A stretch of 64,000 nt of DNA, from positions 62,001 through 126,000 of the forward strand of contig JARGOC010000004.1 in the NCBI GenBank assembly GCA_029212365.1. The letters are read 5' to 3'. Under the pieces are notes generated by a model that ran no database searches, was not told the origin of the DNA, and saw only the letters and a list, made by a program, of their open reading frames with translations. Shown one piece after another: positions 24,905 to 33,820 of the stretch (the first letter of the stretch is position 1; each line of letters starts with the position of its first letter). Source of the DNA: Roseovarius sp. (lineage in GTDB: Bacteria; Pseudomonadota; Alphaproteobacteria; Rhodobacterales; Rhodobacteraceae). Made by a program: the position numbers and the translations under genes.

Positions 24905-25540
24905 TCAGACATCCAGATAGCCAATCAGTGCCTCGATCCGGTCCAACCTTGCTTCATCGGGCACGCCCGACAATAGCGGCGCGATTTCACGGATCACCTC
25001 CAATGGTTGATCCCACCATTTCAAACCCAGCAAACGCGCGCATATGTCTTCACTAAAGCGATGTTTCAAATGCCGCGCGGGGTTGCCGCCGACCATCTCA
25101 TAGGCGCCTACGTCTTTGGCCACTGTCGCATTGGCAGCAATCACAGCGCCATCGCCGATGGTAACGCCGGACATGATCGTCACTTTTGAGCCGATCCACA
25201 CGTCATTGCCAATCACCACATCGCCATTGCTCTGGCTGTTGTTGGGAATATCAAACTCACCCAGGGCTTTACGAAACACCTGCCCGAAGGGAAATGTCGT
25301 GCCCCAATCCGCCCGGTGATTGCCCCCCAGAAACACCTGTAGTCCGCCCGCAATGGAGCAGAATGCGCCAATTTCCAGATTGGCCCCCTCACCCCATTGG
25401 TACACATCAGCATGTTCATAACCATAGGTAAAGCGCCCGACGCGGATCTGGCTTTGGCCGATCTCTTGCGTTTTGGTTTCGCCGGCTTTGTTGGGCTGGT
25501 TTTGCAACCGGTTGCTTTGCTGGCCCCACAGAAGTTTCAT
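24905..25540 (-). CDS. CatB-related O-acetyltransferase (left-handed beta-helix)
   Basis: This 211-residue protein contains hexapeptide repeats (IGNDVWIGSKVTIMSGVTIG, then DGAVIAANATVAKDV) and the xenobiotic acetyltransferase pattern VFLGGNHRADWGTTFPF, with the likely catalytic histidine in GGNHR. The family includes CatB chloramphenicol and Vat streptogramin acetyltransferases as well as enzymes of polysaccharide modification; the substrate here is unknown, and drug resistance should not be assumed. I chose the ATG at 25540 because GGAGG stands 7 bases upstream. It is a single minus-strand gene next to ribosomal protein genes. Confidence 0.88.
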   Translation of the reverse strand: MKLLWGQQSNRLQNQPNKAGETKTQEIGQSQIRVGRFTYGYEHADVYQWGEGANLEIGAFCSIAGGLQVFLGGNHRADWGTTFPFGQVFRKALGEFDIPNNSQSNGDVVIGNDVWIGSKVTIMSGVTIGDGAVIAANATVAKDVGAYEMVGGNPARHLKHRFSEDICARLLGLKWWDQPLEVIREIAPLLSGVPDEARLDRIEALIGYLDV

Positions 25541-25610
25541 CGTGTCATCCTCCACTCGGGCGCAGTTTACACCGCACCGGGCATCATACCAGACTCAAAC
25601 AAACGCACAT

Positions 25611-25640
25611 GAAAAAGGGCCACCCAAATAGGCAGCCCCT
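25611..25640 (-). terminator. Terminator after rpsI
   Basis: On the minus strand GGGGCTGCC pairs with GGTGGCCC (two G-T pairs) around a short loop, followed by TTTTTC. It starts about 25 bases after the rpsI stop and ends the rplM-rpsI unit. Confidence 0.75.
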
Positions 25641-25662
25641 TCGCAAATCTTGAACCAGCAGC

Positions 25663-26172
25663 TTAACGCTTGGAGAACTGGAAGCTGCGGCGCGCTTTGC
25701 GCTTACCGTATTTCTTACGTTCCACCACGCGGCTGTCGCGGGTCAGGAAGCCGGCGGCTTTCAGCGCGCCACGCAAGGAGGGATCATACAGTTGCAACGC
25801 TTTCGAGATACCGTGCTTTACCGCACCGGCCTGCCCCGAAAGACCACCACCTTTGACAGTGGCCATCACGTCAAACTGATCGCTCACACCGGCCACTTCG
25901 AACGGCTGGCGCAGGATCATCTGCAACACAGGGCGTGCAAAATATTTGGTGTAGTCAATGAAATTGCCTTTGGCGTCACGTACCAGAACCTTGCCGGAAC
26001 CGGGTTTGATCCAGACACGGGCAACCGCATCTTTACGTTTGCCGGTGGCATAGGAGCGGCCGAGCTCATCACGGACAGGCTCACGATTGATTGCAGCTTC
26101 GACAATGGCTGCGGCTTCTACGCCTTCAGCAACAGCTTCGAGGCCTTCGAGGGATTTGATTTCTTCAGTCAT
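25663..26172 (-). CDS. rpsI: 30S ribosomal protein S9
   Basis: This 169-residue protein has a 40-residue acidic N-terminal extension common in alphaproteobacterial S9, then the conserved S9 core beginning [17 protein letters not shown] and the invariant C-terminal FSKR, whose arginine reaches the P-site tRNA. It follows rplM with a TGATG overlap, the widely conserved rplM-rpsI pair. Confidence 0.98.
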   Translation of the reverse strand: MTEEIKSLEGLEAVAEGVEAAAIVEAAINREPVRDELGRSYATGKRKDAVARVWIKPGSGKVLVRDAKGNFIDYTKYFARPVLQMILRQPFEVAGVSDQFDVMATVKGGGLSGQAGAVKHGISKALQLYDPSLRGALKAAGFLTRDSRVVERKKYGKRKARRSFQFSKR

Positions 26173-26636
26173 CAGCTCGCCACCCGGGTGTTTTTCTTGT
26201 TCATGGATTTCACATCCAGCACGTCAGGGCTTTGCGCCTCGTGAGGATGCTCGGCACCTGCATAGACGCGCAAGTTGGTCATAATCTGACGGCTCAGACG
26301 GTTGCCCGGCAGCATGCGTTTGACCGCTTGGGTCACAACACGTTCTGGGAATTTGCCTTCCAGGATCTGGCCGGTGGTGCGTGATTTGATCCCGCCCGGA
26401 TGGCCAGTGTGCCAGTAATTCGGCTTTTCACGTTTGTTGCCGGTCAGCTGAATTTTGTCAGCGTTGATGACAATCACGTTGTCGCCGGTATCCATGTGAG
26501 GAGTGAAGGTGGCTTTGTGTTTGCCACGCAGGCGGGTGGCGACGATCGCAGCAAGACGGCCCAGAACAACGCCTTCGGCGTCAATCAGGATCCATTTCTT
26601 GTCGATGTCTGCCGGTGTTGCAGAATAGGTTTTCAT
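26172..26636 (-). CDS. rplM: 50S ribosomal protein L13
   Basis: This 154-residue protein begins [20 protein letters not shown] and has the L13 core ([35 protein letters not shown]). The start at 26636 was chosen over an upstream frame extension to 26699 because the family starts here and an AAAGGGACG ribosome site lies just upstream. The 128 bases between it and the MocR gene hold its promoter. It is coupled to rpsI. Confidence 0.98.
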   Translation of the reverse strand: MKTYSATPADIDKKWILIDAEGVVLGRLAAIVATRLRGKHKATFTPHMDTGDNVIVINADKIQLTGNKREKPNYWHTGHPGGIKSRTTGQILEGKFPERVVTQAVKRMLPGNRLSRQIMTNLRVYAGAEHPHEAQSPDVLDVKSMNKKNTRVAS

Positions 26637-26764
26637 GTCTCGTCCCTTTTGGGGTGGTGTTTGATCGGTGCGTTCTACCTGATCCCATGATCTAGTCAAG
26701 GGGCACCTACCCTTATTATCATTGCGATTTCAATGCGTTACAAAATAGGTATTATTGTACCCCA

Positions 26765-28156
26765 TCAAAAATCCACATTTACCGGGGGTTGCGCCAGCAA
26801 TTGAGATATTTTCTCAAACGCGGCCAGATCATCCGCGCGTGGTAAGGGCGGATTGAGACTAATGCGCAAGGCATTGGGGGCCGCACCATCGGGCAGTGCA
26901 AATTCGTCCGAGGCTTTGATTTGAATACCCATCTCCCCGCACGCCCGCGCAAAACTGGACCCACGCCAGCCCTGAGGCAACTTCAACCAGATGAACGGCA
27001 CATCAGGGCGCCAGGCAATATCCCATTTGCCCAACACATTGACCGCATCCTTGACCCGGTGCAGCGTTGTGGCCTGAACTTTGTGACGTATCTCCTCGGC
27101 CTCACCAGATTGCATCAAACCGGCACAAAGATCCATGATCGGTTGGGGCAAGCCATAAAAGGACGATTGCGCCACCTGCCGGGCATTGGCCGCCTGGCCC
27201 TGGGGTGCCACCGCATATCCAAACCGCACCGCCGCCGACACTGTCTTGGTCAGCGATGAAATGAACCAGGCGCGTTCGGGGCATATCCCCCTGTAGGCGG
27301 GTTCTTCGGGTCGGGTGATACAGTGGCAATCATCTTCGATGATCTGAAGTTGGTACTTCTGCGCCACCTGTGCGATCTCTTGTTTTCGGGCCAGAGTGGT
27401 GCGGATGGTGGTGGGGCTGTGCACCTCTGCTGCGGTCAAAAACACCTGCCCGCCGTGTTTGCGCAATGCCTCTTCCAGGCGGTCCGGGCGCACGCCCTCA
27501 GCGTCCATTTCAACCCCGACCAGCTGCGCGCGCAGCAAACGGGCGGCATGGCGCACCCCCGGATAGGCCAGCTCTTCGGTCAGGATCACCGGGTTCGGCC
27601 CATGCAACACCGCCTGCAACGCCATGATAACCGAGTTTTGCGCCCCGAGGCCCAGCACGATGTCATCCTCGCTCACACGTCCGATCCTGTCGGCACCGAT
27701 CCAGCGCACAACCGCGCGACGCGCAGCAATATCTGTAAGCTGTGTAGGGTAATCAATATAAAGGTTGGTGTTTTGCTGGCTTAAGCGGCCAAGCTGGCGG
27801 CGGATCGCCTGGTCTTGCCCGACATCGGGCACACGCACACCACGAAAATTATGAGCATCGGGTGACACCATTGATATCAACGATTCCGTGGCGGCCTCAA
27901 CCACCAGATCACCGCGCACAAACGTGCCGCGCCCAACGGCGGTTTCAACCAGCCCCTCATCTGCAGCAATCTTGTAGGCGCGCGCCACGGTTCCCGGCGT
28001 GATGCCCAACTGCCAGGCCAATTCCCGCACGGGGGGCATTTTATATCCCGACTCCAGCGTGCCCGAGCGGATCGCCCCGCGCATGGATTGTACCAATACA
28101 ATGTACTTAGATTCCGCAGCGTTACTCAAATCAGGCGGCCATATTGTATCAGTCAC
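26765..28156 (-). CDS. MocR/PdxR-type GntR family regulator with aminotransferase domain
   Basis: This 463-residue fusion has an N-terminal GntR winged helix (about residues 15-85; MPPVRELAWQLGITPGTVARAYKIAADEGLV) and a C-terminal fold type I aminotransferase-like domain. The PLP lysine is in SSLTKTVSAAVRFGYAVAP, with the pyridine-binding aspartate in IIEDDCH. MocR proteins sense PLP or amino compounds. The start is GTG at 28156 with AGGAAA upstream; no better in-frame ATG exists. The start codon lies inside an ATTGTA-type inverted repeat, and further copies lie on both sides, which suggests autoregulation. It is divergent from a DUF1127 gene. Confidence 0.92.
   Translation of the reverse strand: MTDTIWPPDLSNAAESKYIVLVQSMRGAIRSGTLESGYKMPPVRELAWQLGITPGTVARAYKIAADEGLVETAVGRGTFVRGDLVVEAATESLISMVSPDAHNFRGVRVPDVGQDQAIRRQLGRLSQQNTNLYIDYPTQLTDIAARRAVVRWIGADRIGRVSEDDIVLGLGAQNSVIMALQAVLHGPNPVILTEELAYPGVRHAARLLRAQLVGVEMDAEGVRPDRLEEALRKHGGQVFLTAAEVHSPTTIRTTLARKQEIAQVAQKYQLQIIEDDCHCITRPEEPAYRGICPERAWFISSLTKTVSAAVRFGYAVAPQGQAANARQVAQSSFYGLPQPIMDLCAGLMQSGEAEEIRHKVQATTLHRVKDAVNVLGKWDIAWRPDVPFIWLKLPQGWRGSSFARACGEMGIQIKASDEFALPDGAAPNALRISLNPPLPRADDLAAFEKISQLLAQPPVNVDF
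28087..28102. promoter_or_regulatory. ATTGTA inverted repeat inside the MocR gene start
   Basis: ATTGTA (28087-28092), four bases, TACAAT (28097-28102): a perfect-arm operator-like site within the first codons of the regulator gene. Confidence 0.55.
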
Positions 28157-28159
28157 AAT
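28143..28159. promoter_or_regulatory. ATTGTA inverted repeat over the MocR start codon
   Basis: ATTGTA (28143-28148), five bases, CACAAT (28154-28159), one mismatch in the arms. The GTG start codon of the regulator (28156-28154, minus strand) lies within the second arm, so binding here would block initiation. Confidence 0.5.
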
Positions 28160-28215
28160 GTTTTCCTAGCAGAACAATTCAAGAATCGCTATCCAGACAT
28201 TACACAATCCAACCG

Positions 28216-28242
28216 ATTGTATCAATATTATACTAGTACAAT
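28216..28242. promoter_or_regulatory. Widely spaced ATTGTA/TACAAT pair upstream of the DUF1127 gene
   Basis: ATTGTA (28216-28221) and TACAAT (28237-28242) are 15 bases apart, and the second arm ends 17 bases before the DUF1127 start. With the two sites to the left, it gives three ATTGTA-type sites across the divergent promoter region. Confidence 0.5.
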
Positions 28243-28259
28243 GCAGGAGACTCGAGACA

Positions 28260-28493
28260 ATGGCCCCCCTCACCCCAACACACAGCACAGCTTTGACGCA
28301 GCTTTCAGCGCGCAGCACCCTGCCGTTCGTGTCACAGGTGGCAATCAAGGTCGCCTATCTCGCTCTTTTGTGGACCCAGCGCAGCCGCACACGCAACACC
28401 CTGCGCACCCTGCCCGATAGCGTGCTGCGTGACATTGGCCTTACGCCACACGAAACGCGCGCGGAATGCCGCAAATGGTTTTGGAGGCCGTAA
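28260..28493 (+). CDS. DUF1127 (YjiS-like) protein
   Basis: A 77-residue protein whose C-terminal 45 residues match DUF1127: TLRTLPDSVLRDIGLTPHETRAE, followed by an arginine/tryptophan-rich tail. Small DUF1127 proteins are abundant in alphaproteobacteria. They have been linked to phosphate and carbon metabolism and RNA turnover in some species and are often found beside small RNAs. AGGAGA precedes the ATG at 28260. It is divergent from the MocR gene with shared ATTGTA sites and ends at a strong terminator. Confidence 0.88.
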   Translation: MAPLTPTHSTALTQLSARSTLPFVSQVAIKVAYLALLWTQRSRTRNTLRTLPDSVLRDIGLTPHETRAECRKWFWRP

Positions 28494-28520
28494 CGTTCCC
28501 CGTGACGGATCTCTTCCTAC

Positions 28521-28551
28521 TGGGCCGAAGTTCGCTTCGGCCCATTTTTTT
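28521..28551 (+). terminator. Strong intrinsic terminator after the DUF1127 gene
   Basis: TGGGCCGAAG (28521-28530), TTCG tetraloop, CTTCGGCCCA (28535-28544), then seven T. Confidence 0.93.
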
Positions 28552-28615
28552 GCGCTCCACTGCAAAGATTGCCCTTCTCACATGGCTCACGGCAACAGCA
28601 TGGTCGCTAGGCGTA

Positions 28616-29038
28616 TCACGCCACTTTTGGCGGGATGGAATAGGTCATTGATGCGCGCGCCACGGGCTGTTCCATACCGGCCGAAAATATCAACACCTCG
28701 CCGACGGCCAACACCCGGCCCAACTTAAGCAATCGACATTCCGCTATCAAATCAGCGTCAGCCACTGGTTTGCGCATAAAATCAATCGAACAATTGGTGG
28801 TCACGGCCAACGCCTCGCGCCCGATCATCGCCAGCACGGCCAGATAGACCGACACATCCGCCAGAGCAAAGATCGACGGGCCAGACACCGTATCACCGGG
28901 GCGCAAATGCCGCTCGCCCACATTCAGGCGGGTACGAATACGCATATCGGCCACTTCTTCGATCGTGAATTCTCCACGCACCTGGGGAAAAACTTCATCC
29001 AGATATTCCGTCAATTCCTCTACGGTGAGTTTCACCAT
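28616..29038 (-). CDS. PaaI family thioesterase
   Basis: This 140-residue hotdog-fold protein has GPSIFALADVSVYLAVLAMIG (split near residues 63-83), in which the PaaI aspartate sits in the long hotdog helix, followed by TTNCSIDFMRKP. The family hydrolyses acyl- or aryl-CoA thioesters. The ATG at 29038 has GGGAG upstream; an earlier start at 29095 would run into the divergent promoter. It is divergent, 58 bases, from the enoyl-CoA hydratase gene, so the two may share control in acyl-CoA metabolism. Confidence 0.88.
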   Translation of the reverse strand: MVKLTVEELTEYLDEVFPQVRGEFTIEEVADMRIRTRLNVGERHLRPGDTVSGPSIFALADVSVYLAVLAMIGREALAVTTNCSIDFMRKPVADADLIAECRLLKLGRVLAVGEVLIFSAGMEQPVARASMTYSIPPKVA

Positions 29039-29096
29039 GCTTGCGCTCCCTATTCTCGTTTCGCTAAGATGGACATAACACGGCAGGAGATACAAG

Positions 29097-29882
29097 ATGG
29101 CTATCCTTGAACGTCAAGACACAGGCGCGATTGCCCGCCTGACACTGAACGCCCCGGAAAAACTGAACGCGCTCAGTGATGCGATGCTGGCGGCATTACA
29201 ATCCGAACTTGATGCGCTGGCCGACGACAGCCAAATCCGGGCGGTGATCCTGTCTGGCGCAGGAAAAGCGTTTTGTGCGGGCCATGACCTGAAGGAAATG
29301 ACCGCCGGGCGTCAATCGCAGGACAATGGGCGCGCCTATTTCGCCGATCTGTTCACGCGTTGCGCCAAGGTGATGACAGCCATCCGCACCCTGCCCCAGC
29401 CGGTGATTGCACAGCCTCATGGCATCGCCACCGCGGCCGGGTGCCAATTGGTTGCCTCTTGCGATCTGGCGGTTGCGGCTCATGGCACCCGCTTTGGGGT
29501 GAACGGCGTAAACATCGGGCTGTTCTGCTCTACGCCGATGGTGGCGCTGTCTCGGAATATCCCGCGCAAACAAGCGTTTGAGATGCTATCCACAGGTGAA
29601 TTCATTGAAACGACGCGCGCCCATGAATTGGGCCTGATCAACCGCGCAGTGGCGCCCGAAGACCTGGAACAGGCCACAACCGAATTGGCACAAACGCTGG
29701 TGGCCAAACTGGGATCAGCAGTGAAGGTGGGCAAACAGGCGTTTTATCAACAAATAGAGATGCCTCTGGATGCCGCCTATGATTACACCCGCGATGTGAT
29801 GGTCGAAAACATGCTGAACCGTGACACCGAAGAAGGCATCAAAGCCTTCATCGAAAAACGCGATCCCAACTGGGACCAATAA
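29097..29882 (+). CDS. Enoyl-CoA hydratase/isomerase family protein
   Basis: This 261-residue crotonase-fold protein has the oxyanion-hole segments SGAGKAFCAGHDLKEM and ATAAGCQLVASCDLAVAA, and a C-terminal helical trimerisation part. The closest family pattern I recognise is ECHDC3-like (NIGLFCSTPMVALSRN). Usual catalytic glutamates of beta-oxidation hydratases are not clear, so the exact reaction is open. AGGAGA lies upstream of the ATG at 29097. It is divergent from the thioesterase and ends at a terminator. Confidence 0.92.
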   Translation: MAILERQDTGAIARLTLNAPEKLNALSDAMLAALQSELDALADDSQIRAVILSGAGKAFCAGHDLKEMTAGRQSQDNGRAYFADLFTRCAKVMTAIRTLPQPVIAQPHGIATAAGCQLVASCDLAVAAHGTRFGVNGVNIGLFCSTPMVALSRNIPRKQAFEMLSTGEFIETTRAHELGLINRAVAPEDLEQATTELAQTLVAKLGSAVKVGKQAFYQQIEMPLDAAYDYTRDVMVENMLNRDTEEGIKAFIEKRDPNWDQ

Positions 29883-29909
29883 GCGCTTGTTTCCAATCTA
29901 GGCCCAATC

Positions 29910-29934
29910 CTTTTCCAAAAGGCCCGTTTTTTTG
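29910..29934 (+). terminator. Terminator after the enoyl-CoA hydratase gene
   Basis: CCTTTT (29910-29915) pairs with AAAAGG (29918-29923), inside a longer GGCC/GGCC pairing, followed by seven T at 29928-29934. Confidence 0.7.
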
Positions 29935-29984
29935 CCCTCAATGCTTCGCTACACCAGTGGATACTGAGTGGCAAAATTGGGGGT

Positions 29985-31319
29985 ATGATGCGCAGGGGGC
30001 TTTCTGTGGCGTTGGTTTGGTTGTCGGCTGGTGGTGCACTGGCCGCTGATTTGCCGCGCGCGATTCAGCCCGATGATTTCCCGGTTCCCGGCGCAACGTC
30101 GGTCCTTCTTGGGCGTGATCTGTTTTTTGATCCAATCCTGTCTGGCAACCGCAACATTTCTTGCGCCAATTGCCATGACGCCACCTTTGGCAGTTCTGAC
30201 GGGGTGTCCTTGTCACTGGGGGAAGGCGCGCATGGGCGAGGAATGCTTCGAACCGGCGCGCCCGGTCAGGATGAGCCGCGACGCTTGCCCCGCAACACGC
30301 CATCTCTTTTCAATCTTGGCGCGTTTGAATTCACTGTTCTCATGCATGATGGGCGGGTCGAGGCCGACCCCACAACACGCTTTGGCTTTCGCCTGCCCGA
30401 GGGGCGGTTTCTGGAACGCCCTGTGCCCTCGGCGCTGGCGGCGCAGGCGTTGATGCCACTGGTGGCGGCCGATGAAATGGCAGGCCACCCCGGCGAAAAC
30501 CCCGTGGCAGATGCCGTGGCAGCCGACAATATTACCGGCCTTGGCGGAGCGTGGGATTTGCTGGCCCGGCGCGTGGCTGACACGCCTGAATACCGCCAAC
30601 GCTTTGCTTGGTTGCTGGGGCAAGGTGAGCCGCTGCATGCCATTGATATTGCACGCGTTTTATCGGATTTCATGGCCTATGAATTCCGCGCCAGCGACAG
30701 CCCGTTTGATGCCTTTCTGCGGGGCGATGATCGCGCCCTCAGCAATGACGCCCTGCGTGGTATGGCGGTGTTTTATGGCAAAGGCAATTGCGCCAGTTGC
30801 CATTCCGGCCCGTTTCAGACCGATCACCAGTTTCATGCCATCGGCGTGCCTCAAATTGGCCCGGGCAAGACCCACGGGCCGAAGACAGCGGATCATGGGC
30901 GCGCAGCGATCACCAACAGCCCCGATGACGCCTACCGCTTTCGCACGCCTTCGCTGCGCAATGTGGTGCTCAGCGCGCCTTATGGTCATTCCGGCGCGTT
31001 TGACACGCTTGAAAGCATGATCCGCCATCATCTTGACGCGATGACATCGCTGGCTGAATACACGGGCGATGCAGCCCTTTTGCCTCACCCCGACGCGCCA
31101 GAGGATATGCTGGGGGCCATGGCTGATTTCGATGAGGTGCTCAACATTGCCGCCGCGATTGAGATTGCGCCCGTTGCCTTAAGCGATGCCGAAATCTCTG
31201 CACTCATGAGCTTCATGAAGGCGCTGACGGATCCGATATCCACGACCGGGCGGCTCGGCCCACCAGAGCATCTGCCCTCAGGATTACCACTAGATTCCAA
31301 CATCACACCGCCGTCCTGA
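29985..31319 (+). CDS. Di-haem cytochrome c peroxidase / MauG family protein
   Basis: This 444-residue exported protein has a signal peptide of about 20 residues (cleavage near GALAAD) and two haem c sites, CANCH at 60-64 and CASCH at 269-273. The overall pattern, with FFDPILSGNRNISCANCH and the C-terminal RTPSLRNVVLSAPYGHSGAF, is that of the bacterial di-haem peroxidase superfamily. It could detoxify peroxide in the periplasm or modify a partner like MauG; no mau genes are nearby. A longer-than-usual linker between haem domains is present. It stands alone on the plus strand. Confidence 0.92.
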   Translation: MMRRGLSVALVWLSAGGALAADLPRAIQPDDFPVPGATSVLLGRDLFFDPILSGNRNISCANCHDATFGSSDGVSLSLGEGAHGRGMLRTGAPGQDEPRRLPRNTPSLFNLGAFEFTVLMHDGRVEADPTTRFGFRLPEGRFLERPVPSALAAQALMPLVAADEMAGHPGENPVADAVAADNITGLGGAWDLLARRVADTPEYRQRFAWLLGQGEPLHAIDIARVLSDFMAYEFRASDSPFDAFLRGDDRALSNDALRGMAVFYGKGNCASCHSGPFQTDHQFHAIGVPQIGPGKTHGPKTADHGRAAITNSPDDAYRFRTPSLRNVVLSAPYGHSGAFDTLESMIRHHLDAMTSLAEYTGDAALLPHPDAPEDMLGAMADFDEVLNIAAAIEIAPVALSDAEISALMSFMKALTDPISTTGRLGPPEHLPSGLPLDSNITPPS

Positions 31320-31406
31320 TCAGGATACAATCGCGTTTTGCATTGACGCCAATTCCCCAATTTCTCGGGCTTTTCAATCGCGCCCCGATCCCCTACATCG
31401 CGGGGC

Positions 31407-32771
31407 ATGAGCAAAACTTTACATATCGTCGGTGGCGGCATGGCCGGATCCGAAGCCGCCTGGCAGGCCGCGAATATGGGCGTGCAGGTCGTGATCCACG
31501 AAATGCGCCCCAAGGTCGAAACCTTTGCCCATCGCACCGGCGATTTGGCCGAAATGGTGTGTTCCAATTCTTTCCGCTCGGATGATGACGAACAAAACGC
31601 CGTTGGCCTGCTGCATTGGGAAATGCGTGCGGCCAACGGGCTGATTATGGCCACTGCGGACAAACACCGCCTGCCGGCCGGGGGCGCATTGGCGGTTGAT
31701 CGCGATCCTTTTGCCGAATCCGTGACAAAGACGTTGAAATCACACCCTAATATTTCCGTGTCATACGAAGAAATTACCGACCTGCCCGACGATGGCCATT
31801 GGATTATCGCCACTGGGCCGCTGACATCTGATGCCTTATCAAAATCAATCGCAGCCGAAACCGGCACCGATAGCCTCGCCTTTTTTGATGCCATAGCGCC
31901 AATCGTCTATTTCGATAGCATCGACATGAGCCGTGCCTGGATGCAATCGCGCTATGACAAGGGTGAAACCGAGGAAGAGCGCACCGCGTACTTGAATTGC
32001 CCGATGGATCGCGATCAATACGAGGCCTTTATTGATGCGTTGCTGGCCTCTGACAAAACCGAGTTTCATGAAGGCGAAACCGCCGGGTATTTTGATGGCT
32101 GCCTGCCCATCGAAGTGATGGCCGAACGTGGCCGAGAAACGCTCCGCTTTGGCCCGATGAAACCGGTAGGCCTGACCAATCCGCACCAACCCGATGAGAA
32201 GGCCTATGCCGTGGTGCAATTGCGCCGGGATAACGCATTAGGAACGCTGTATAACATCGTGGGATTTCAGACTAAAATGAAGTACGGCGCGCAAACCGAA
32301 GTGTTGCGCACGATCCCCGGTCTGCAAGATGCCCAATTCGCCCGGCTGGGCGGCATTCACCGTAATACCTTTTTGAACTCTCCTACATTGCTGGATGGGG
32401 ACATGCGCCTGCGATCACGCCCGCATATTCGATTTGCTGGCCAAATCACCGGGGTTGAGGGTTATGTGGAAAGTGCGGCCATGGGCCTGCTGGCGGGCCG
32501 TTTGGCTGCAGCCGACATCAACGGCCACCCCTTGCCTGCGCCCCCTCAGGACAGTGCCATGGGGGCGTTGATCCATCACATCACCGGCGGCGCTGAGGCA
32601 AAGACGTTTCAGCCGATGAACGTCAATTTTGGCCTGTTTCGCCCGGTGGACGGCCTCAAAGGTGGTCGGCGTGGCCGCAAAGACCGCTATAAGGCCTACA
32701 CTGACCGCGCCAAAGCCGCTTGGGCAGACTGGTTGGCGCACAGTACACTGGACGAAACCCAGCCCATGTGA
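31407..32771 (+). CDS. trmFO: Folate-dependent tRNA (uracil-54) methyltransferase TrmFO
   Basis: This 454-residue flavoprotein methylates U54 of tRNA using methylene-tetrahydrofolate and FAD. The FAD-binding [15 protein letters not shown] is at the N-terminus; the catalytic cysteines correspond to C52 ([11 protein letters not shown]) and C232 (YFDGCLPIE). The length and the C-terminal [15 protein letters not shown] fit TrmFO (formerly Gid). The ATG at 31407 has a GGGG-rich upstream. A 52-residue small ORF follows after 6 bases and couples to gluQ. Confidence 0.96.
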   Translation: MSKTLHIVGGGMAGSEAAWQAANMGVQVVIHEMRPKVETFAHRTGDLAEMVCSNSFRSDDDEQNAVGLLHWEMRAANGLIMATADKHRLPAGGALAVDRDPFAESVTKTLKSHPNISVSYEEITDLPDDGHWIIATGPLTSDALSKSIAAETGTDSLAFFDAIAPIVYFDSIDMSRAWMQSRYDKGETEEERTAYLNCPMDRDQYEAFIDALLASDKTEFHEGETAGYFDGCLPIEVMAERGRETLRFGPMKPVGLTNPHQPDEKAYAVVQLRRDNALGTLYNIVGFQTKMKYGAQTEVLRTIPGLQDAQFARLGGIHRNTFLNSPTLLDGDMRLRSRPHIRFAGQITGVEGYVESAAMGLLAGRLAAADINGHPLPAPPQDSAMGALIHHITGGAEAKTFQPMNVNFGLFRPVDGLKGGRRGRKDRYKAYTDRAKAAWADWLAHSTLDETQPM

Positions 32772-32777
32772 TTTTCT

Positions 32778-32936
32778 ATGCCCATGACAGAAAAATTCCT
32801 TGTTCGCGTCTACGGCGATGTGACGCAAGACACCTCAAACGACATTTACAGCGCATGGGCCAAAACCTATGAGGCAAAAGCCGTCAGCCTGAATGATCAC
32901 ATCAACTCTAACACTTATACACCTGAAATATCGTGA
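32778..32936 (+). CDS. Small ORF of 52 residues coupled to gluQ
   Basis: The frame starts at ATG 32778, 6 bases after the trmFO stop, and ends TGA at 32934-32936. It overlaps the gluQ GTG start in GTGA. The protein (start MPMTEKFLVRVYGDV, end YTPEIS) is soluble and mixed in composition. An alternative ATG is two codons later. The position between two tRNA-modification genes and the 4-base overlap support real translation, at least as a coupling ORF for gluQ. No family was recognised. Confidence 0.55.
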   Translation: MPMTEKFLVRVYGDVTQDTSNDIYSAWAKTYEAKAVSLNDHINSNTYTPEIS

Positions 32937-33787
32937 ATTTTTCCACAAGGTTCGCACCATCTCCAACCGGCCCCCTACATCTGGGGCATGCTTTTTCGGC
33001 CTTACTGGCGTATCAGGCCGCATGTGATGCTGCGGGTCAGTTTCATCTCCGCATCGACGACCTTGATCAATCACGTGCACGCCCTGAGTGGGAGGCACAG
33101 ATATATGATGATCTGGCCTGGCTGGGCCTAGAGTGGCCCACACCTGTAATGCGCCAGTCCAGCCGCTCTCAGGCCTACCAAGACAGCCTTAATATCCTTT
33201 GGGATCTTGGCGTTATATACCCATGTTCATGTAGTCGATCAGACATTCGCGCCGCCGCGTCCGCCCCGCAGGAAGGTGCGCCGCTGCTTGGCCCGGACGG
33301 GGTGATTTACCCCGGCACCTGCCGCCCCGCCACGCCACTGACTGGCCCAATGCCTGATGCTGTTTTGCGTTTGGATATGGCGCGAGCATTGGCGCATTTA
33401 TCTGGGCCACTGAACTTTGAAGAAACAGGGGCCAGCCCCGAAGGGTTAAGCGGATTAATCCAACCCACAAACATGATCACGCATGTTGGCGATGTAGTAC
33501 TGGCGCGTCGTGATATGGGAGCGTCTTATCATCTGTCCGTTGTGGTTGATGATGCAGCACAACAGATCAGCCATGTGATCCGAGGCCAAGACCTGTTTTC
33601 AGCAACACAAATACATGTGCTGCTGCAACGCCTTCTTAACTTGCCCACGCCTGTCTATCACCATCACCGGCTAATCCGCGATGATGCTGGCAAACGCCTT
33701 GCAAAACGGGATGATGCGCGCGCGATCTCAACCTATCGTGAGGCGGGCAAAACACCCCAAGACATCCGCCAGATGATCGGGCTTTGA
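32933..33787 (+). CDS. gluQ: Glutamyl-Q tRNA(Asp) synthetase
   Basis: This 284-residue protein is a truncated glutamyl-tRNA synthetase-like enzyme that adds glutamate to queuosine of tRNA(Asp). The HIGH-like motif is in APSPTGPLHLGHAFSA (residues 8-23), the zinc site uses CSCSR and a later YPGTC, and the KMSKS equivalent is KRLAKRD. The anticodon-binding domain of GltX is absent, as expected. The start is GTG at 32933, overlapping the stop of the upstream 52-residue ORF. A repeat copy begins at its stop codon. Confidence 0.94.
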   Translation: MNFSTRFAPSPTGPLHLGHAFSALLAYQAACDAAGQFHLRIDDLDQSRARPEWEAQIYDDLAWLGLEWPTPVMRQSSRSQAYQDSLNILWDLGVIYPCSCSRSDIRAAASAPQEGAPLLGPDGVIYPGTCRPATPLTGPMPDAVLRLDMARALAHLSGPLNFEETGASPEGLSGLIQPTNMITHVGDVVLARRDMGASYHLSVVVDDAAQQISHVIRGQDLFSATQIHVLLQRLLNLPTPVYHHHRLIRDDAGKRLAKRDDARAISTYREAGKTPQDIRQMIGL

Positions 33788-33812
33788 GGCTTCACTTTTC
33801 CGTAAATACTTG
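33786..33812 (+). repeat. Dispersed intergenic repeat copy
   Basis: GAGGCTTCACTTTTCCGTAA followed by ATACTTG, directly at the gluQ stop and before the convergent hisI. One base differs from the CATCTTTCC core (CACTTTTCC). Confidence 0.6.
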
Positions 33813-33820
33813 AAACTTGC

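Noticed and set aside
24905..25540. Calling the CatB-like protein an antibiotic resistance gene
   Set aside because: The fold family has many non-resistance members and there is no mobile element or resistance context.
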